From: Scheffersomyces stipitis CBS 6054
Lineage: Eukaryota > Ascomycota > Pichiomycetes > Serinales > Debaryomycetaceae
Length of the DNA stretch: 64,000 bases
Assembly: GCF_000209165.1 (NCBI RefSeq)
Contig: NC_009046.1
Span: 1,116,001-1,180,000, forward strand
Reading direction: 5' to 3'
Part shown: piece by piece, positions 60,726-64,000 of the stretch
How positions within the stretch are numbered: the first letter of the stretch is position 1
Layout of the letters: the number at the start of each line of letters is the position of its first letter
Translations under genes and position numbers: made by a program
The notes under the pieces: generated by a model
What the model was told of the DNA's origin: nothing
Database searches by the model: none
Seen by the model: only the letters and a program-made list of their open reading frames with translations

Positions 60726-63491
60726 ATGTCCGCCGTAATTCCCTCGACCAAGATTAAGTTATCACCCGAAGCATTGGAAGCCTCTCACGAACTGGCTCCG
60801 GCAAATCCTACACTGGGACAGACGAATGTTGCGAATAATTCTGCTGTAAACTCTACAGCAAATTTAACGACTGCAACGGGATCAAATGCTGGATCAAATT
60901 CTGGGTCCAATTCGGGCTCCAATTCGGGCTCCAATTCAGGCTCCGTTTCTGGTCCGGCCTCTTCAGCTAACTCTTCTGGAAAGACCCAGACTGTTTTTAT
61001 CCATAAATTGTACGACATGCTTCACGATGAGACGATTTCACATCTTATCTGGTGGTCGCCTTCCAACGACTCGTTCTGTCTTTTGCCAGGGGAAGAGTTC
61101 TCAAAGGTGTTGGCTCAGTACTTCAAACACACCAACATCGCCAGTTTCATCAGACAGTTGAACATGTACGGCTTCCATAAAGTCAACGATACCTTCCAGA
61201 ACAATGAAGATGGCTCAGGCTCTAACGCAAACGCTAACTCTGTAAACTCTTCTGGTACTTCAACCAACTCAACCAACAACAGTAACCCCAATAAATGGGA
61301 GTTCCGCCACCTGACCAACCAGTTCCGTAAAGGTGATATCGAACTGCTAAAGCTTATAAAACGTAGATCTTCTAAAAACATCAACTCGCACAAGGAAATC
61401 GTCAATTTGAAGTCATTGCCTCCTACTTCGAATCCGATTATGGATCCGAATTCTGGATATGGTCCAGCTCATGGCCATTACTATGGCTATAGTGACGATG
61501 AAACTTCATCCATTGCCAGTGCGAGAAGTCCTCATGGCTCTTCAGACAATTTGCACCAACAATATCACCAATCGCTCAGAATACACCAGCAGTCGCTTTT
61601 GATCAATAACGAAGGTAGAACTACTCCTAACGGCCAGATACAGCATCCTCCACAACAGCAGCAACAAATTCAACAACCCCAAGCTCAACAATTACACGGC
61701 CTTGGACTTTCAGCTCCACAGTCACCAGCACATACTCCAATACACCAACCGTTATCTCCACGATTGCAGCCACCTCCTCTTGTAACCAATCCGTCGTTTG
61801 AAAACTCCATCAACTTCAAGTTCATAGAGTTGAACAACCAGTTGAGTTCGCTCAAAAACGAACTCAACGTAATGCACCAGAAGTATGATCTGGCCCATTC
61901 GGAATTGGTCAGAAATCAGTCAGACACATTGCAGCTTGTAGAAATGCTAGAGAGATTTGTCCAGGCAACAGAAGCAGCACCAGAGAAACCTACAATCAAT
62001 TCCAACATCTTCAACAACTCGAATTCAAATGCTATTCCTACTGTAACGGTAAACTCAAACGTTGCCAGAAAGGATGTGCCTGATAGAGTGTCTAATAACA
62101 AAACGCCCATCAATAACACGGGTCGTCTAGCTGATGAGGAGGGTAATACTTCTCCTATGTCTGGTGCCTTGTTCAAATCCACGTCTTCTAGTTCTAATTC
62201 TGCCACTTCTGCTTCTGTAACTTCTACTTCAGCTACTTCAGTTTCCGGTACTGGTTCTTCTACAACGTCTGCTGCCAGAACTCTTCTGGGAGAAATCGGC
62301 TCATTAAAGTCCATACTTCTTCAGAGACTAAGAGCTTCCACACAACACCAACAGCCTCCTCTTCGAGTACAGCAGGCGAGTACATCTTCTTCTTACCACT
62401 TAAGCAATGCTCCCCACACCACCAACAACTCGCGTAATCCTTCAAACTCTAATATACAGATAGTGCCTCAACACTATCCGTTGAATCCACACTATACCAT
62501 CTACCCACAGAGTGAGTATAGGGGCCCAGACTTGAATCAGAACCAGTCCCAGAATCAAAATCAGCATTCCAAACTGATAACAGAAGAGTCTGCCTCTGCC
62601 AATCGCCATTTGTCCATCTTGATGGACCCCTTGCAACCGATGCCTACTCGTAATCCTATTCTAGATGAGCAATCTACCAACTTTAGATTGAGAGCCGAGT
62701 CGAAAAGCTACTCTCCTCTTACTGTTGGAGGTGCCAGTGGCCAGTTACCTACCAGTTCTGGGAATGCTAATCAAGCCCAGCAAGCACATGTCACACAACT
62801 ACAGCCCCCAGCGCATCTTCATTCACAGCCACCTACTGCAAATGGACCTGGAGGATCACAGCAGAATTCACAGTCTTCGTCTAGATCGTCTATCGTGGAG
62901 AAGAAGACAAGCTCTCGTTCTTCCAGCTTGATCAACACTCCTGCTGGTCATGATAGTAGCAAGCCTTCGTATCAGCAGTATCCATTTCCACATGTAAATA
63001 GTCATTCGACTCATTTGCATTCATACCATAACGGCTCGACCAGAACTAATTCTCTTCCAAACCCGCCCATCGACCATAGCGTGACTACACCTTTAACTCC
63101 GCCAGAACCTCCTTCTACCAACCCTTCCTACTTCAACCAAAGAAACTCCTTCACTTCCATGTACGATTCCCATCAACAGCAGGGTCACAATTACAGAGTG
63201 CCTCCTTATTCTCAACAGCCTACGTCCATGCCTAAACCTACAGGCCCTATCACTTCTTCACCAATATCTACTACTTCTCCTCTGAGACTTCAGGAGTCCT
63301 CAGAATTTGCGACCTCCATGTCTAAGAACCAGTTGCCAAGTGTAAGTGAACTAGACAAGTCGATTAAGGGTGCCTCTTCCAATGTTCCGAAGTCGGCTAC
63401 TACCTTACCGCCATTGCATCTGAGCCCTATGTTTGCGTTGTTGAACAAGGACAATGACGATGACAAAATACTCAAGAAGCGTAAAACCTGA
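60726..63491 (+). CDS. SFL1: HSF-type transcription factor Sfl1
   Basis: 921 residues. The HSF DNA-binding domain is at about 88-215: VFIHKLYDML, HLIWWSPSNDSF, KHTNIASFIRQLNMYGFHKV, then WEFRHLTNQFRKGDIELLKLIKRR after a 30-residue Ser/Asn insertion in the wing. A short coiled coil lies near 360-400. The rest is Gln/Ser/Pro-rich and disordered, ending with DDDKILKKRKT, a possible nuclear signal. IRQLNMYGFHKVND and KRRSS identify the Sfl1 branch rather than Hsf1. Sfl1 represses flocculation and filamentation genes with Tup1-Ssn6; C. albicans has the paralogue Sfl2, which cannot be fully excluded. It has a 5 kb upstream region and converges on UBP2. Confidence 0.9.
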   Translation: MSAVIPSTKIKLSPEALEASHELAPANPTLGQTNVANNSAVNSTANLTTATGSNAGSNSGSNSGSNSGSNSGSVSGPASSANSSGKTQTVFIHKLYDMLHDETISHLIWWSPSNDSFCLLPGEEFSKVLAQYFKHTNIASFIRQLNMYGFHKVNDTFQNNEDGSGSNANANSVNSSGTSTNSTNNSNPNKWEFRHLTNQFRKGDIELLKLIKRRSSKNINSHKEIVNLKSLPPTSNPIMDPNSGYGPAHGHYYGYSDDETSSIASARSPHGSSDNLHQQYHQSLRIHQQSLLINNEGRTTPNGQIQHPPQQQQQIQQPQAQQLHGLGLSAPQSPAHTPIHQPLSPRLQPPPLVTNPSFENSINFKFIELNNQLSSLKNELNVMHQKYDLAHSELVRNQSDTLQLVEMLERFVQATEAAPEKPTINSNIFNNSNSNAIPTVTVNSNVARKDVPDRVSNNKTPINNTGRLADEEGNTSPMSGALFKSTSSSSNSATSASVTSTSATSVSGTGSSTTSAARTLLGEIGSLKSILLQRLRASTQHQQPPLRVQQASTSSSYHLSNAPHTTNNSRNPSNSNIQIVPQHYPLNPHYTIYPQSEYRGPDLNQNQSQNQNQHSKLITEESASANRHLSILMDPLQPMPTRNPILDEQSTNFRLRAESKSYSPLTVGGASGQLPTSSGNANQAQQAHVTQLQPPAHLHSQPPTANGPGGSQQNSQSSSRSSIVEKKTSSRSSSLINTPAGHDSSKPSYQQYPFPHVNSHSTHLHSYHNGSTRTNSLPNPPIDHSVTTPLTPPEPPSTNPSYFNQRNSFTSMYDSHQQQGHNYRVPPYSQQPTSMPKPTGPITSSPISTTSPLRLQESSEFATSMSKNQLPSVSELDKSIKGASSNVPKSATTLPPLHLSPMFALLNKDNDDDKILKKRKT
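60879..60950 (+). repeat. 12-bp tandem repeats encoding (Gly-Ser-Asn-Ser)n
   Basis: Six 12-bp units (GGATCAAATGCT to GGCTCCAATTCA) encode Gly-Ser-Asn-Ser/Ala before the SFL1 DNA-binding domain. Third-position differences show the array is not brand new. Confidence 0.8.
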
Positions 63492-63779
63492 TTGGGTAAC
63501 AAATGTTTCCTGTCCCATTAATGATAGTTTATAGAATCTGTATGAATACCAATGTATTTTTATTCTGCAATCCATAATAATGAAGTAGACAAGAAACTTC
63601 GTAACTAGCACTGTTGACTGCCAAATGAATAATATATAACTTCCAATCATTCAATATAATTATAGTATTATACTATACGTAAACCAAAAATGTACTTTTA
63701 CTACACAATTCTCTATATTCAAGACCTTGACCTTCACCTTTTGATAATCAGGTAACCAACACTTGCTACTCATTTTTCA
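63492..63779. other. Convergent spacer, SFL1 and UBP2
   Basis: 288 bp of AT-rich DNA between two stop codons; nothing else recognised. Confidence 0.4.
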
Positions 63780-64000
63780 TCAACATTTATTGATGACCCT
63801 CTTCAATGGATCAACATAATCATTCTCCAACTCATCCTTGACATACACAATGTAGTACGGAGTAGCCGTGTTACCTTCAGCAAAGTTGAAAACCTCCGAG
63901 AACGGAACTTCACTCACTGTTTCGTCGTTATACTTCCTGAAAATGTTACGTTGAGGATCTCGAATATAAACCCAGTAATGGCCATAACTAGCCTCGCCTC
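63780..64000 (-). CDS. UBP2: Ubiquitin carboxyl-terminal hydrolase Ubp2, C-terminal end (partial)
   Basis: The last 73 residues are in the window, with the stop codon at 63780-63782; the gene continues past the right edge. The first visible residues [18 protein letters not shown] carry the catalytic His of the USP fold (GHYW). They are followed by [20 protein letters not shown] and [15 protein letters not shown], which match the C terminus of yeast Ubp2, a deubiquitinase that works with Rsp5-Rup1. The frame is too short at the edge to have shown up as a long open frame. Confidence 0.8.
   Translation of the reverse strand, partial: GEASYGHYWVYIRDPQRNIFRKYNDETVSEVPFSEVFNFAEGNTATPYYIVYVKDELENDYVDPLKRVINKC

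Overview
The window is ordinary euchromatic sequence from a budding yeast of the CUG-Ser (CTG) clade. All recognisable genes are single-exon eukaryotic genes with fungal orthologues (CDC28, PGI1, ADE13, SIS1, LST8, RFX1, SFL1, DASH and Arp2/3 subunits). The genetic code can be read from the sequence itself. Three CTG codons in LST8 fall where S. cerevisiae Lst8 has serine. Two CTG codons in the LGE1-like gene restore a Ser-Tyr-Arg-Gly repeat only if read as serine, and one in SOK1 lies inside a serine run. Gene content and moderate GC fit Scheffersomyces (Pichia) stipitis; the species is inference, the clade is well supported. Any Leu encoded by CTG should be read as Ser.

Layout. 1-2344 is gene-free leader and regulatory DNA, followed by a divergent kinesin-like protein (2345-5299). 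The block 5.6-9.2 kb on the minus strand holds ARC15, a small unknown gene and PGI1. The block 10.4-16.9 kb on the plus strand holds a SKW-motif protein, AIM39 and a Zn2Cys6 regulator. A Mn-type CDF transporter, ARC40 and a POM33-family gene follow on the minus strand (17.0-23.2 kb), then DAD3 and ADE13 (plus) and RLP7 (minus). RFX1 has a 2 kb upstream region and is followed by a SMYD-like SET gene (plus). LST8, SIS1, IFA38 and an LGE1-like gene are on the minus strand. A tail-anchored protein (plus) converges on CDC28, followed by SAT4 (both minus). After a 3.1 kb gap come an SDR reductase (plus), two unknown genes and SOK1 (minus). A 5 kb gene-free region precedes SFL1 (plus), and the window ends inside the 3' end of UBP2 (minus).

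Functional themes. There are several cytoskeleton and cell-cycle genes (kinesin-like, two Arp2/3 subunits, a DASH subunit, CDC28, a possible spindle-pole protein), nutrient signalling (LST8, SAT4, SOK1) and transcriptional repressors with long upstream regions (RFX1, SFL1). No operon-like system, CRISPR array, rRNA, tRNA, complete transposon or centromere was seen. The most notable non-coding signals are a near-perfect five-unit heat-shock element beside a CACGTG box at SIS1, CACGTG boxes 136-194 bp upstream of four genes, paired GAGTCA sites at ADE13, a three-copy 13-bp leader repeat at the SDR gene, and the SFL1 upstream region. Nothing amounts to a clearly new multi-gene system.
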